Source: Caldilineaceae bacterium bin34
Lineage (GTDB): Bacteria > Chloroflexota > Anaerolineae > Caldilineales > Caldilineaceae
Reading direction: 5' to 3'
DNA length: 64,000 nt
Assembly (NCBI GenBank): GCA_002238555.1
Contig: MPMO01000009.1
Location: 1-64,000 of the forward strand
The notes under the pieces were generated by a model that saw only the letters and a list, made by a program, of their open reading frames with translations, did no database searches and was not told the DNA's origin. Of the stretch, positions 41,861-50,525 are shown in pieces. Position numbers and translations under genes: made by a program. Each line of letters begins with the position of its first letter. Positions within the stretch are counted from its first letter, which is position 1.

Positions 41861-43168
41861 TTACTCCCGTTCAACCTCCGGCAACGAGTACCGACCCCGC
41901 ATCAGCCACAGTGCCCACGCACCGGCTCCCACGGCAAAGCACATTCCAAGCGCGTAAAAGGCAATCGGAATCCCGCGATCCGGGTTGCCGGACGTAAGGG
42001 CCGGCAGCACGACTCCCAGGACGCCGGCCAGGTTCAACAAGAGGAACTCGGCCGACAGCACGTGGTCGCGCATGGCGGAGGGAACCCGGCTGAGCAGAAT
42101 CTGGGAAGAAAATGTCCAGATCAGCACTGCGCCCACATTGCGCAGCGCCACGCCGAACAACAGAACCGGAAACGGCGGGATGGGAGCCTGGATCCACATG
42201 CCGAGACCGGTCAGGAGGAAACTCATCGTCACCGCGTGCCGGAGCTTCATGTGGTCGTTGCCGGTAAACACCCTTGTCACCAACGGTGCAAAGAAACTGG
42301 TCAAGCCACCGATACCAAAGATGATCCCCACCACGATGGCGCTCGGCCCAATGTGTGCGTAGCGGTAGCTGAGCATGACCTGCAACACCTGGGTCGGCAC
42401 AAAGCTGAAGACCGTCACAAAGGTCTTCATGGTGCCTACGAACAGGAAGTCGACGTTGGCTCGCAGGAACCGAAACAGATCGGGATATGTAACAAGCTCG
42501 TCCGTCGCAGGCACGCCCGTGGCCCGCGGTTGATCCGGCCCGGCGTTGCGCCCGTAGTGCATGAGCGTAATCAAGCCGGCGGAACCCAGGAACGTCAGGG
42601 CGTCCACCACAAAGGAGACATTGATCCCCGCTTTGGCCGTAACCACGCCCCCCAGCGACATGCCCAGCGCAATCATGGCCGTCCAACTCAGCGACGACAG
42701 GGTGTTGGCAGTCCCCAACTCATGTTCGTTGGCCACAATCTTGGGCAGGATCGCCATGCGCACCGGCATGAACATCCCTGCCAGAAATCCCTGCAGGCCA
42801 ATCATGGCGTAGAGAATCCACAGGTCTTCCGGCCTGCGGATCAGCAGCAGCGCCAGCACCGAGAAGAATCGAATCACGTCGGCGCCAATCAGCAGCGTAC
42901 GGCGGCGCAAACGCCGCACGATGTACGGCACCAGGGGCGCACCGAACACAGGGGCCGCAGTGCGAATGCCGACGAGAATTGAGAGCGCCAGGGGCGAGGG
43001 AGCCAACTGGGCCACCAACTGCGTCGAGGCAATGAAGTTGAACCAGTCGCCAAACAAGCTCAACACGTGGGAAAACCACAGCCAGCGGACGTTGCTGTTG
43101 TGTCGAAGCAGGTCGCTGTACTGGGTCAAGTGTCGAAGTATGCTGGTACCCGCCCGGGTCTCTGGCAT
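41861..43168 (-). CDS. MFS transporter, multidrug/siderophore exporter type (MFS_3)
   Basis: 435 residues from ATG 43168, about twelve membrane segments. Landmarks: NVRWLWFSHVLSLFGDWFNF at the start, LVGIRTAAPVFGAPLVPYIV, the RRLRRRTLLIGADVIRFF loop (MFS motif A-like basic cluster), GLQGFLAGMFMPVRMAILPK, LSSLSWTAMIALGMSLGGVV, FVVDALTFL and a C-terminal half with GIIFGIGGLTSFFAPLVTRV. The layout matches EntS/MFS_3 exporters. A longer start at 43288 is possible but gives an unusual N-terminus. Substrate unknown. Divergent to the next gene. Confidence 0.88.
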   Translation of the reverse strand: MPETRAGTSILRHLTQYSDLLRHNSNVRWLWFSHVLSLFGDWFNFIASTQLVAQLAPSPLALSILVGIRTAAPVFGAPLVPYIVRRLRRRTLLIGADVIRFFSVLALLLIRRPEDLWILYAMIGLQGFLAGMFMPVRMAILPKIVANEHELGTANTLSSLSWTAMIALGMSLGGVVTAKAGINVSFVVDALTFLGSAGLITLMHYGRNAGPDQPRATGVPATDELVTYPDLFRFLRANVDFLFVGTMKTFVTVFSFVPTQVLQVMLSYRYAHIGPSAIVVGIIFGIGGLTSFFAPLVTRVFTGNDHMKLRHAVTMSFLLTGLGMWIQAPIPPFPVLLFGVALRNVGAVLIWTFSSQILLSRVPSAMRDHVLSAEFLLLNLAGVLGVVLPALTSGNPDRGIPIAFYALGMCFAVGAGAWALWLMRGRYSLPEVERE

Positions 43169-43363
43169 GATCGCGTGCGGCACCCGTTCGGTGGCCGGGC
43201 GAGCCGCCCATGATAACGGGAACAGATGGAACCCGGGGCATATTCCCTGCTTCCGGCCTTCGTCCGCCCCGTCGGGCACGGCACACAACCCAATCCTGAT
43301 ACAATTCCGCTTGGCAAGCCCGCGACCCGGTCCCGAGCGTCCACCCAGTTAGGAGATTTCAAC

Positions 43364-43864
43364 GTGTTTTCCATGATGACTGTTGCGGCTGGCGATGCCG
43401 GAGCGTCCGGCGGCAGCCAACCTCTTGTAAACAAAGTCTGCCTGTACACGTTTGTCGCCAGCCTGATTGGCGTGGTGGTGGCCATGTTCCTGATCAGCTC
43501 CGCCACCGTTACCAACGTGGTCATCGCCCTGCTGGTGATGGGTGCGCTGCCGGCGCTGGGCCGCGCATTGGGCAACGGCAACATTGGCGGCGGGATTTTG
43601 CCGGCGATATTGGGTGCCGTCGGCAGCGCCCTGGGATTGTTGGTTCTCTCCTCGCTGTTCTGGAGCCTGCTGGTCGGCGCAACGGCCAAGGGCGTCGCGT
43701 TCGGCCGCTTGGTCCTGTTCAGCATTGCGGGTTGCATCGTCGGCAGCCTGCTGGTGCTGGTGCTGGCAAGCCCTCTGGGACAGGACCCCAACTGGTTGCA
43801 GACTGCCTTTGTCCTGTGGGGGGTTGTTTGGAGTGCCGCGATAGCCTTTCCCATGAGCCGGTGA
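43364..43864 (+). CDS. Small integral membrane protein (166 aa), unknown
   Basis: GTG at 43364 preceded by AGGAG. Four to five hydrophobic helices: VCLYTFVASLIGVVVAMFLI, VVIALLVMGALPALGRAL, ILPAILGAVGSALGLLVLSS, LVLFSIAGCIVGSLLVLVLA and TAFVLWGVVWSAAIAFPM. Gly/Ala-rich packing, no known motif. Short hydrophilic N-terminus without a signal peptide. A terminator follows at 43951. Possibly structural or channel-like, but nothing in the sequence proves it. Confidence 0.75.
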   Translation: MFSMMTVAAGDAGASGGSQPLVNKVCLYTFVASLIGVVVAMFLISSATVTNVVIALLVMGALPALGRALGNGNIGGGILPAILGAVGSALGLLVLSSLFWSLLVGATAKGVAFGRLVLFSIAGCIVGSLLVLVLASPLGQDPNWLQTAFVLWGVVWSAAIAFPMSR

Positions 43865-43950
43865 TCGATTCGAACCCTTCGGTCCCGCGCGGTCGGCTTG
43901 TGGCCGGACGTTGACACTGGCCCCGACCCAGCAAGTACAACCGAATCCGG

Positions 43951-43979
43951 AACGCACCGCCCATGGGCGGTGCGTTTTC
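43951..43979 (+). terminator. Rho-independent terminator
   Basis: A CGCACCGCCC/GGGCGGTGCG stem with a two-base turn, followed by TTTTCT. It ends the small membrane protein gene. Confidence 0.9.
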
Positions 43980-43980
43980 T

Positions 43981-43993
43981 ATGCAGATTGCAT
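43981..43993. promoter_or_regulatory. Dyad ATGCA-GAT-TGCAT, distal copy
   Basis: Perfect 5+3+5 inverted repeat, identical to the one at 44150. It may be a second operator site for the adjacent PucR-type regulator, 169 bp upstream of the first. Confidence 0.5.
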
Positions 43994-44139
43994 GACTGCA
44001 ACCTTTGGTACTGCCACCAACAACGCTGCACATGGACTTCCACGGCGTTTTTTTGTACTCTATGACCAATGGAGGTGCTGATTCCATACGAATCAAGGGT
44101 TGAATCGATGTTTCGACACTCCTTTTCGTGAGAAAGGAA

Positions 44140-44167
44140 TTGTGTCATTATGCAGATTGCATATAAT
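44140..44167 (+). promoter_or_regulatory. Promoter of the PucR gene with an embedded dyad operator
   Basis: TTGTGT at 44140, a 16-base spacer and a perfect TATAAT at 44162. The 13-base dyad ATGCA-GAT-TGCAT at 44150-44162 fills most of the spacer and touches the -10 box, so a bound protein would block the polymerase. This suggests autoregulation. Confidence 0.65.
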
Positions 44168-44253
44168 CAGGCTGGCGGGCGTCCGCCTGCCATGATCCGG
44201 GGCCAATCGCAGGCCTGTTGCAGGTTGAGGAACCCGTACCATCGGCGCAGACC

Positions 44254-45897
44254 ATGAACTTGACGGCCACAACACTCGAAGAAATCTTCCATCTGGTTTT
44301 GCCGGTGGGCACGGAGCTGCTCACCCTCGACGCCAACCTGCGGGTGTCGGTCAGCTGGGCCTGCAGCAGCCGTCCCAGTCCTCCGGCATTCCCCACCCTG
44401 GAAGGCGGTGAACTCGCGCTCATCAATATGGAAGACTTGCGGGTGTTCGAGGCCAGCGGTGATTTGGGCAACGTCATCTCGCGGTTGCGCGAGGCCGCCA
44501 TCTCGGGGGTCGCGGTCCAGGGCCGCCTGTCCCGCAACGCACGCGAAACCGCCGTTCGGGAGTCCGTTCCGCTGTTTGCAATTCCGGACGGTGTGTCCCT
44601 CTTGCAGGTTGAGCGCGACATCATCCGCCTGATCGTCGACCGTTCCGCCTATGTCCTGCAGCGCGCGTCGGACCTTCAGCGGGACCTGAACCAGATCACA
44701 TTGGACGGAGGCGGCCAGAAGGCCATCGCGGCCCAGATTCACCACGTTACCAACCAGCCGTTCCTGGTCCTGGACGATGCGGGACACATCGTCACGGCGG
44801 CCGGCGCGGAGCGCGTCCATGGCGGCATCGCCAGTCTGCAAGCCGCCCTGCCCAACGTGATGCGGTTGCGCAGTTGGGTGGTGGGCAAGCCCCCGGAGGA
44901 GTTGGCCAGCAGCGTCGAGACGTGGGAACTGGGGGACCGTTTTCCGCTGCGGGACTGCAACCGGGCGGCGATTGGCGCCGTGGTGGCGGCGGAGAGAATC
45001 CAGGGCTATTGCATGCTTCTGCGCCGCACCGGAGATCCGCCAAACCTTTCCCCCATCGAGGAAATGGCCATCGTGCAAGGGGCGGCCGCGGTTGCCTTGG
45101 ACTGGGTCACGCGCAACGCGGTGGGGGCCGCCGAGGAACGCATGCGCGCATCGTTTCTGGACGAGCTCCTGGGTTCCAACATCGCGGACGAACAAGCCTG
45201 GATTCGCAGGGGCCGCTCGCTGGGCTACGCGCTGGACAAGCCCCATGTCGCGTGGATGGTGGAGGCTCAAGGCCTCGATCCCTGGCCCGACGTCCTGTTC
45301 ACCGCGCTCACCAGGAAAAACTTCAAGGTCCTGTCCAGCAGCCGGGACCAAAGCCTGCTCCTCTACCTGCCGGTGGATCCTGAAGGCGACGAGCCCAATG
45401 CCGCCGGCAAGCAGCTTGCCCAGGACCTGGTGGAGGATCTGACGCGCGCTGGCCCCGGCAGCGAAATCCACATCGGCATTGGCAACGCAGTCCATTCGCT
45501 CTCGGCGTGGCTGCAAAGTCAGCAGCAGGCCTGGGAGTGCCTACGGGCCAACAAACGCTGGGGATCGTCGTCCGTGACCCAGTTCGAGGACCTGGGCCTG
45601 TACCGGTATCTGACGGCACTCCGCTCCTTTCCCGAAACGGAACACTTCTACCAGTCAACCCTCGTGGATCTCATCGCCTATGACAACTCGCACAAGGCAG
45701 GCCTGATGCAGACGCTGGATGCCTTCTTTGCCTGCCACGGCAACATCAGCCAGACGGCCGCCTTTCTGCAGGTCCACCGCAACACGCTCACCTATCGGCT
45801 GAACCGCATCCACACCATCACCCAAATCGACTTGGAAGAGGCTGATGCACGGTTCGGCCTGCAACTGGCCCTTAAGCTGCGCAACCTGTATGTTTGA
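44254..45897 (+). CDS. PucR-family transcriptional regulator
   Basis: 547 residues. N-terminal PucR-type sensing domain (TLEEIFHLVLPVGTELLTLD, then GGELALINMEDLRVFEASGD and IPDGVSLLQVERDIIRLIVD). A middle GAF-like part follows (QPFLVLDDAGHIVTAAGAER). The C-terminal CdaR/PucR helix-turn-helix is LMQTLDAFFACHGNISQTAA with FLQVHRNTLTYRLNRI. PucR regulators control purine or amino-acid catabolism; the ligand here is unknown. ATG 44254 lies 87 bp downstream of the -10 box. The convergent neighbour is an M24 peptidase, which could be a target. Confidence 0.9.
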   Translation: MNLTATTLEEIFHLVLPVGTELLTLDANLRVSVSWACSSRPSPPAFPTLEGGELALINMEDLRVFEASGDLGNVISRLREAAISGVAVQGRLSRNARETAVRESVPLFAIPDGVSLLQVERDIIRLIVDRSAYVLQRASDLQRDLNQITLDGGGQKAIAAQIHHVTNQPFLVLDDAGHIVTAAGAERVHGGIASLQAALPNVMRLRSWVVGKPPEELASSVETWELGDRFPLRDCNRAAIGAVVAAERIQGYCMLLRRTGDPPNLSPIEEMAIVQGAAAVALDWVTRNAVGAAEERMRASFLDELLGSNIADEQAWIRRGRSLGYALDKPHVAWMVEAQGLDPWPDVLFTALTRKNFKVLSSSRDQSLLLYLPVDPEGDEPNAAGKQLAQDLVEDLTRAGPGSEIHIGIGNAVHSLSAWLQSQQQAWECLRANKRWGSSSVTQFEDLGLYRYLTALRSFPETEHFYQSTLVDLIAYDNSHKAGLMQTLDAFFACHGNISQTAAFLQVHRNTLTYRLNRIHTITQIDLEEADARFGLQLALKLRNLYV

Positions 45898-45942
45898 GCA
45901 GCGAAGCCGGTACCGGCCTGCCGGGAACTGCAACGACGCGGC

Positions 45943-47175
45943 TCAGCCGCGCATGGGCAACACCAACTCGGCAGGATAGTTGGTCAGCCAAACGAGTTCG
46001 CCGTCCTCGTCGAGGGCCACGGCATCTTCGTGCCGCACCCCCCATCCCCGGTCCGGATAGTACAGGCCGGGTTCCACCGTGATTACATGGCCCGGCCGAA
46101 GCACGTCCGTGTTGCCTTGGGCCAGGCTCAGGTTGGGACCCTCGTGGACATCCAGTCCAATCCCATGCCCCAGGCTGTGCACATAGCCTTCATGGGTACC
46201 CGGATGGGTGCGCGGTGTGGGGTGGCCCAGCCCCTCGTAGAAGTCGCAGGCCTGTGCCTGAAAACTGGCGCAGGTCTCTCCGACCCTGAACCTGGCCATC
46301 ACCTCGTCGAACAGCTGCTTGGTGGCGGTCCAGGCTTCGGCCACGTGATCCGGAGCATGTCCAAGGCACCAGGTTCTGGTCATGTCATGAAAATAGCCTG
46401 AACGTCCCTTGGGGAAGATGTCGAAGATGATGGGCGAGCCTGTGCGCAACCGAACACTGTTGGTGCCGGCGTTGTGCGGGACGCCGGCTTCGGTGCCTTG
46501 GGCGAATATGGTCTGATGGTCTTCCACCAGTTCCTGCAGTTGTAGGCGGCCCCGGAGGAACGTCCTCACATCGCCAATGGTGAGCGGGACGCCGTCCTCC
46601 TTCACCACGTGGTCGCCGCCGACGGCATGGCCGGTCAGGAAATCCTCAACCTCGTGCACGACCGTGCAGGTCCGGCGCCCAAGTTCGGCCAGTTCGGCCA
46701 GTTCACGATTGTCCTTGGTGGCACGCGCCTCCGTGAACAGCGTCTGGCCAAACTCGCCCTTAATCTCAATTCCATCGAGCCGGTCGGCCAGGTTGTTGAG
46801 CAGCGTCCAGCCGGCACCGACATCCTGGGTGCCGTAAACGCCGACCGTGCCCCGCATGCCGCTGTCGCGCAGGACATCGAGGAGCATGTGGACGGAAGCG
46901 TCCAGCTGATTGCCTTCGTGGAGTTTCAGGTATTCGTACGAGTTGTAGGCCTGGTCCCGATCAACCAGCCGGTATCCGGTGCGGGCGGCGTTGTCCCGTT
47001 CCATGGAACCGTGAATCAGTGTGGTTTCGCCGCCCACCGCCCTGTAGATGAGGGCGCGTTCGAAGTGGACATTCCCCACCAGGTACTGCATGACCGGATT
47101 GCCGGAGCTGTCCCCCATGACCAAGAGACCGTCCAAGCCGCGCGCGGCCATCAATGCGTCGAGATCGGAGAGCAT
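45943..47175 (-). CDS. M24 family metallopeptidase (Xaa-Pro peptidase-like)
   Basis: 410 residues. The N-terminal creatinase-type domain ([20 protein letters not shown]) is followed by the pita-bread catalytic domain. Metal ligands are visible: Asp in IIFDIFPKG, Asp in FHDMTRTW, His in [13 protein letters not shown], Glu in [11 protein letters not shown] and Glu in [10 protein letters not shown]. All five are present, so it should be active as a Xaa-Pro aminopeptidase or dipeptidase in the cytoplasm. Converges with the PucR gene, with 45 bp between stops. Confidence 0.92.
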   Translation of the reverse strand: MLSDLDALMAARGLDGLLVMGDSSGNPVMQYLVGNVHFERALIYRAVGGETTLIHGSMERDNAARTGYRLVDRDQAYNSYEYLKLHEGNQLDASVHMLLDVLRDSGMRGTVGVYGTQDVGAGWTLLNNLADRLDGIEIKGEFGQTLFTEARATKDNRELAELAELGRRTCTVVHEVEDFLTGHAVGGDHVVKEDGVPLTIGDVRTFLRGRLQLQELVEDHQTIFAQGTEAGVPHNAGTNSVRLRTGSPIIFDIFPKGRSGYFHDMTRTWCLGHAPDHVAEAWTATKQLFDEVMARFRVGETCASFQAQACDFYEGLGHPTPRTHPGTHEGYVHSLGHGIGLDVHEGPNLSLAQGNTDVLRPGHVITVEPGLYYPDRGWGVRHEDAVALDEDGELVWLTNYPAELVLPMRG

Positions 47176-47411
47176 ATGGATTTCCAGACTGGATGATCAA
47201 AATCTAAAGCAATCCCAAGGAACATACACCAATTGAGTACAACACCATTGATTGTGCACTGGCTCTGGTTTCAGCGCACACCGGATCCAGAATCGGCCGC
47301 ACAGACGACAAACACGGATCGGATCGATCTGCCGGGCCCGTTGTCGCGCCACAAAGGGAAATACCGCTGAACCGTCGAGACAGGAGCGGAAGTCTTTGGG
47401 AGCATTTACCT

Positions 47412-47439
47412 TTGGCGTCCCGCCAAGGCCATATACAGT
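47412..47439 (+). promoter_or_regulatory. Possible promoter with dyad before the CDF gene
   Basis: TTGGCG at 47412 and its complement CGCCAA at 47421 form a 6+3+6 dyad. With TACAGT near 47434 this could be a promoter whose -35 lies in an operator. The rest of the 311-base gap between the M24 and CDF genes shows nothing recognisable. Confidence 0.3.
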
Positions 47440-47486
47440 ACTCCGTTCACAATGGGTTTCCAACGCCTTATGGGGAGTCCGCCACC

Positions 47487-48155
47487 ATGTCCGATTGTGG
47501 CTGCGGCCATGATGTCAAGTTCGATGGTCTCTCGGCCGCGTACAAGCGAATGCTCTGGGCCGTGATTGCCATCAATGCCGCGATGTTTGTGGTCGAGATG
47601 GGAGCGGGCCTGCTGGCCGGCTCCCAAGCGCTCAAGGCCGACGCGCTCGATTTCCTGGGCGATACCGCAACCTACACCATAACGCTTCTGGTGATCGGCA
47701 TGGCCCCCTTCTGGCGAGCACGGGCCGCCCTCCTGAAAGGCCTGAGCCTGGGTGCGATGGGACTTTGGGTCTTTGGGGCCACGGCGTATCACGTCCTGGT
47801 CCGCGGCATTCCTCAGGCGGAGGTCATGGGCGCGATCGGCCTGCTGGCCCTCATCGCCAACCTGACCAGCGTCCTCCTTTTGCTGAAATACCGCGACGGC
47901 GACGCCAACGTCCGGTCGGTTTGGCTGTGCAGCCGCAACGATGCCATTGGCAATCTTGCAGTGATCGTCGCCGCAAGTGGTGTGTGGGTGACAGGCACCG
48001 CGTGGCCCGACCTGATCGTCGCCGGCATCATGGCCAGCTTGTTCCTCTGGTCCTCAACGCAGATCATTCGCCAGGCTCGGGTGGAACTGCGCGCGCCTCA
48101 ACCCAAGGCAATCGAATTCCAGTTTGCCAGTTTGGGTGGCGGAGCCTGTGAGTAG
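47487..48155 (+). CDS. Cation diffusion facilitator-type metal transporter
   Basis: 222 residues. A short N-terminal metal-binding-like stretch (MSDCGCGHDVKF) precedes about six membrane helices: MLWAVIAINAAMFVVEMGAG, ALKADALDFLGDTATYTITL with the CDF-type AxxxD on helix 2, the YHVLVRG loop, LIANLTSVLLLLKYRDGDAN, RSVWLCSRNDAIGNLAVIVA with the Asn/Asp pair on helix 5, and a last helix. It ends soon after the membrane part, so the usual cytoplasmic dimer domain is missing. Likely Zn2+/Cd2+ efflux by analogy; the metal is not certain. The ATG at 47487 is chosen over an upstream ATG-less extension. Confidence 0.85.
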   Translation: MSDCGCGHDVKFDGLSAAYKRMLWAVIAINAAMFVVEMGAGLLAGSQALKADALDFLGDTATYTITLLVIGMAPFWRARAALLKGLSLGAMGLWVFGATAYHVLVRGIPQAEVMGAIGLLALIANLTSVLLLLKYRDGDANVRSVWLCSRNDAIGNLAVIVAASGVWVTGTAWPDLIVAGIMASLFLWSSTQIIRQARVELRAPQPKAIEFQFASLGGGACE

Positions 48156-48351
48156 GTTGGGCGCGGTCCTTGCCTCTGCCTGGAACTTCCATCATCAACG
48201 CCACCGCCGCGCCCGCGCCCGCGCCCCTGATGGGCCTGGCCGCCGAAGGCGACGATCCCGATCGGCTCCGGATCACGCGCCACTTCCTGTCGAGGTTCCT
48301 GCCGGTCTCCGCCCGTCCTGGCCACAATCTGCGATGCGGACCGCACGCAGC
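48156..48351. other. Gap between CDF gene and ISAs1 scar
   Basis: No recognisable gene. Contains a GC-only low-complexity run (CCGCGCCCGCGCCCGCGCCC) near 48208. Together with the scar below it makes up most of the 574 bases without an intact gene. Confidence 0.4.
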
Positions 48352-48532
48352 GAGAACAGCCTCCAATGGCCTCTGGGCATGACCTGCCGGGAGGACGAGA
48401 GCTGCATCCACATCGGCCATGACGCGCACAACATGTCGATCCTGCGCTGCCAGGCCACCCTTGGCAGTGGTCTGGCGGCCAAGCGCAAACAAGCCGGCTG
48501 GGACAACGATACCTACTCATGGCCCTGTCGCA
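48352..48532 (+). pseudogene. ISAs1-family transposase C-terminal remnant
   Basis: The plus strand reads ENSLQWPLGMTCREDESCIH then IGHDAHNMSILRCQA and KRKQAGWDND. This is the conserved ISAs1 end (ENxLHWVLDVxFxEDxSRIR, GHAAHNM, KRKxAGWDxxY). Key residues have drifted and both flanks are lost. No element ends seen. Confidence 0.7.
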
Positions 48533-48729
48533 ATGGAAGGCGATTGCCCGGTGCGGTGTACGCTTCCACGCGAAATTGGGTATTGGCCCCCGGCCTTGGA
48601 GCATTGGAGTCCCCCACCTGTCAGGGACCCGAAGTGCGGAGTTGGTAGTGGCTCCCTGAAACCACAATGATTGACAGCTGCATTGTCACCGGTGGTTGGT
48701 GGGGCGAATCACCCCGGCCGAACGCAGGT

Positions 48730-49518
48730 TCAAACAAGGTACCCGCCATCCAGCGGGATATCGGCTCCGTTGGCATAGGCAGCCATGCCTGAAGCGAGAA
48801 ACAAGGCCAGGTTTGCCACTTCCTGCGCTTCGCCGGCGCGTCCCAAGGGCGTCGCCTTCACATAGGACGCGTGCGACAGGTCGTTGACTTCCGGGTTGGG
48901 CCCGCTGTCCATGTCGAACAGGGCCCGACTGAAATCCGTCTGTACCAGACCGGGCGAAATGGCGTTGACCAGGATGTTGTGCGGTCCCAACTCCCTGGCC
49001 AGACAGGCCGTGAGCATGCTCACACCGGCCTTGGAGATTGCATACAGGCCCAATCCCGCGGCCGGCCTGTGGCCTGCGATCGACGACACGTTGACAATCC
49101 GACCGCCGCCGGCTTCGATCATGCCGGGTGCGAAGGCCTGCGCGGTCCGGAAGTACCCCAGGAGATTGGTGTTCAGCGTGGCCTGAAAAATCCTCGCATC
49201 CGCCTCCAGCACCGGGCCGAAATGGGGGTTGGTGGCTGCATTGTTGACCAGGATGTCCACATGTCCCCAGGCATCCGCCACCGTGTCGCGGGCTCTGGCA
49301 ACTTCCTCGTCCCGGCTGGTGCTGGCGGCCACGGCCAGTGCCTGTCCGCCGGACTGTTCGACTTCCCGGGTCGCCTGCGCCAACACATCCTTCTTGCGCG
49401 CCACCATGGCCACCCGTGCCCCAGCCAGTGCCAAAGTCCTGGCAATGCACAAACCAATGCCCCGAGAGGCGCCGGTAACCAGCGCGGTACGGCCGGAGAG
49501 GTCGATTTGCATGGACAT
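48730..49518 (-). CDS. SDR-family oxidoreductase
   Basis: 262 residues, classical short-chain dehydrogenase. The cofactor motif is TGASRGIG near residue 16, with NNAAT at about 92, the catalytic Ser in VNVSSIAG and the Tyr/Lys pair in GLYAISKAG. The C-terminal ISPGLVQTDFSRAL and GADIPLDGGYLV are typical. An Arg near the end of strand 2 (MVARKKD) suggests NADP(H). Last gene of the minus-strand cysteine cluster, 50 bp after the CysM-like gene. Substrate unknown. Confidence 0.92.
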   Translation of the reverse strand: MSMQIDLSGRTALVTGASRGIGLCIARTLALAGARVAMVARKKDVLAQATREVEQSGGQALAVAASTSRDEEVARARDTVADAWGHVDILVNNAATNPHFGPVLEADARIFQATLNTNLLGYFRTAQAFAPGMIEAGGGRIVNVSSIAGHRPAAGLGLYAISKAGVSMLTACLARELGPHNILVNAISPGLVQTDFSRALFDMDSGPNPEVNDLSHASYVKATPLGRAGEAQEVANLALFLASGMAAYANGADIPLDGGYLV

Positions 49519-49568
49519 GTTCGCCCCCGCTGTCCGAAGGGAAATTGCCGGAGATCCTGGCCGGCCGT

Positions 49569-50519
49569 TCAGTCAAAGACGCCCAGACTCACATACTTGC
49601 TGCCGTCATCCGGAAGAATGGTGACAACCACCCCGCGCTCAAGCTCGCGGGCGACATCCAAGGCGGCGGCCACGGCACCGCCCGCACTCAGTCCCATGAA
49701 GATTCCCTGCTCGCGGGCCAGGCGGCGCGCCAGATCCCAACTGGCTTCGGGATCCACGGTCATCTCCGACGTTGCCACGCCGGGATCGTAGATGGGCGGC
49801 ACGATGGACGTGGGCAGGTGCTTGAGCCCCTCAATCACCGACAGTTCATCCGAGGGCTGGACGGAGACAAGCCGGATGTCCGGATCTTGTTCGCGCAGGT
49901 AGCGGCCAACGCCAACGAATGTTCCGGTGGTGCCCAGACCGCACACGAAATGGGTGACGCGGCCCTCGGTCTGTTGCCAGATTTCGGGTCCGGTGGTTTC
50001 GTAGTGGGCCAACCAGTTGGCCGGGTTGGCGTACTGGTCGGCGTGAAACAGGCTCGGGTCCTCAGCCACCAGCCGGCGCACCACGCGGATCGCACCGTCG
50101 GACCCTTCCAGGGGGTCCGACTCAATCAATTCGGCGCCGTAGGCCTGCACCATCGTCTTGCGTTCAATCGACACGTTGGCCGGCATCACCAACTTGACGC
50201 GGTAGCCCAGCGCCGCCCCGATTTGGGCGTAGGAAATGGCCGTGTTGCCGGAACTGCTGTCGATCAGGCACCGCTCTTTCGCCAGCGCGCCCGATTGCAG
50301 GGCGTCCCGGAAAATCCAGGCGGCCGCCCGCGCCTTGACCGAACCGCCGGGGTTGAACCACTCCGCCTTGGCCTGCACACGAACCGCGCGGGGCACACCT
50401 TCCCCCCAGGCCCACGGGGAAAGGTCCAGGAGCGGCGTGCCTCCCACGAGGTCCAGGATCGACCGGGTTCCCGAACCTCCCGTGGCCGATGTGTCGTGAG
50501 CCGCCACGGCCGCTGCCAA
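49569..50519 (-). CDS. cysM: Cysteine synthase, CysM-like (PLP-dependent)
   Basis: 316 residues, fold-type II PLP enzyme. ILDLVGGTPLLDL opens the protein. The PLP lysine is in NPGGSVKARAA, DSSSGNTAISYAQIGAALGY is the substrate loop, VCGLGTTGTFVGVGRYLREQ binds phosphate, and FMGLSAGGAVAAAL lines the cofactor. Genes for a ThiS/CysO-like carrier, a ThiF-like activator and a JAMM protease directly precede it, as in the mycobacterial CysM-CysO-Mec route. There sulfur is delivered as carrier thiocarboxylate onto O-phosphoserine. Start is TTG 50519 or GTG 50507; 6 bp after the activating-enzyme gene. Confidence 0.9.
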   Translation of the reverse strand: MAAAVAAHDTSATGGSGTRSILDLVGGTPLLDLSPWAWGEGVPRAVRVQAKAEWFNPGGSVKARAAAWIFRDALQSGALAKERCLIDSSSGNTAISYAQIGAALGYRVKLVMPANVSIERKTMVQAYGAELIESDPLEGSDGAIRVVRRLVAEDPSLFHADQYANPANWLAHYETTGPEIWQQTEGRVTHFVCGLGTTGTFVGVGRYLREQDPDIRLVSVQPSDELSVIEGLKHLPTSIVPPIYDPGVATSEMTVDPEASWDLARRLAREQGIFMGLSAGGAVAAALDVARELERGVVVTILPDDGSKYVSLGVFD

Positions 50520-50525
50520 CCCGTC

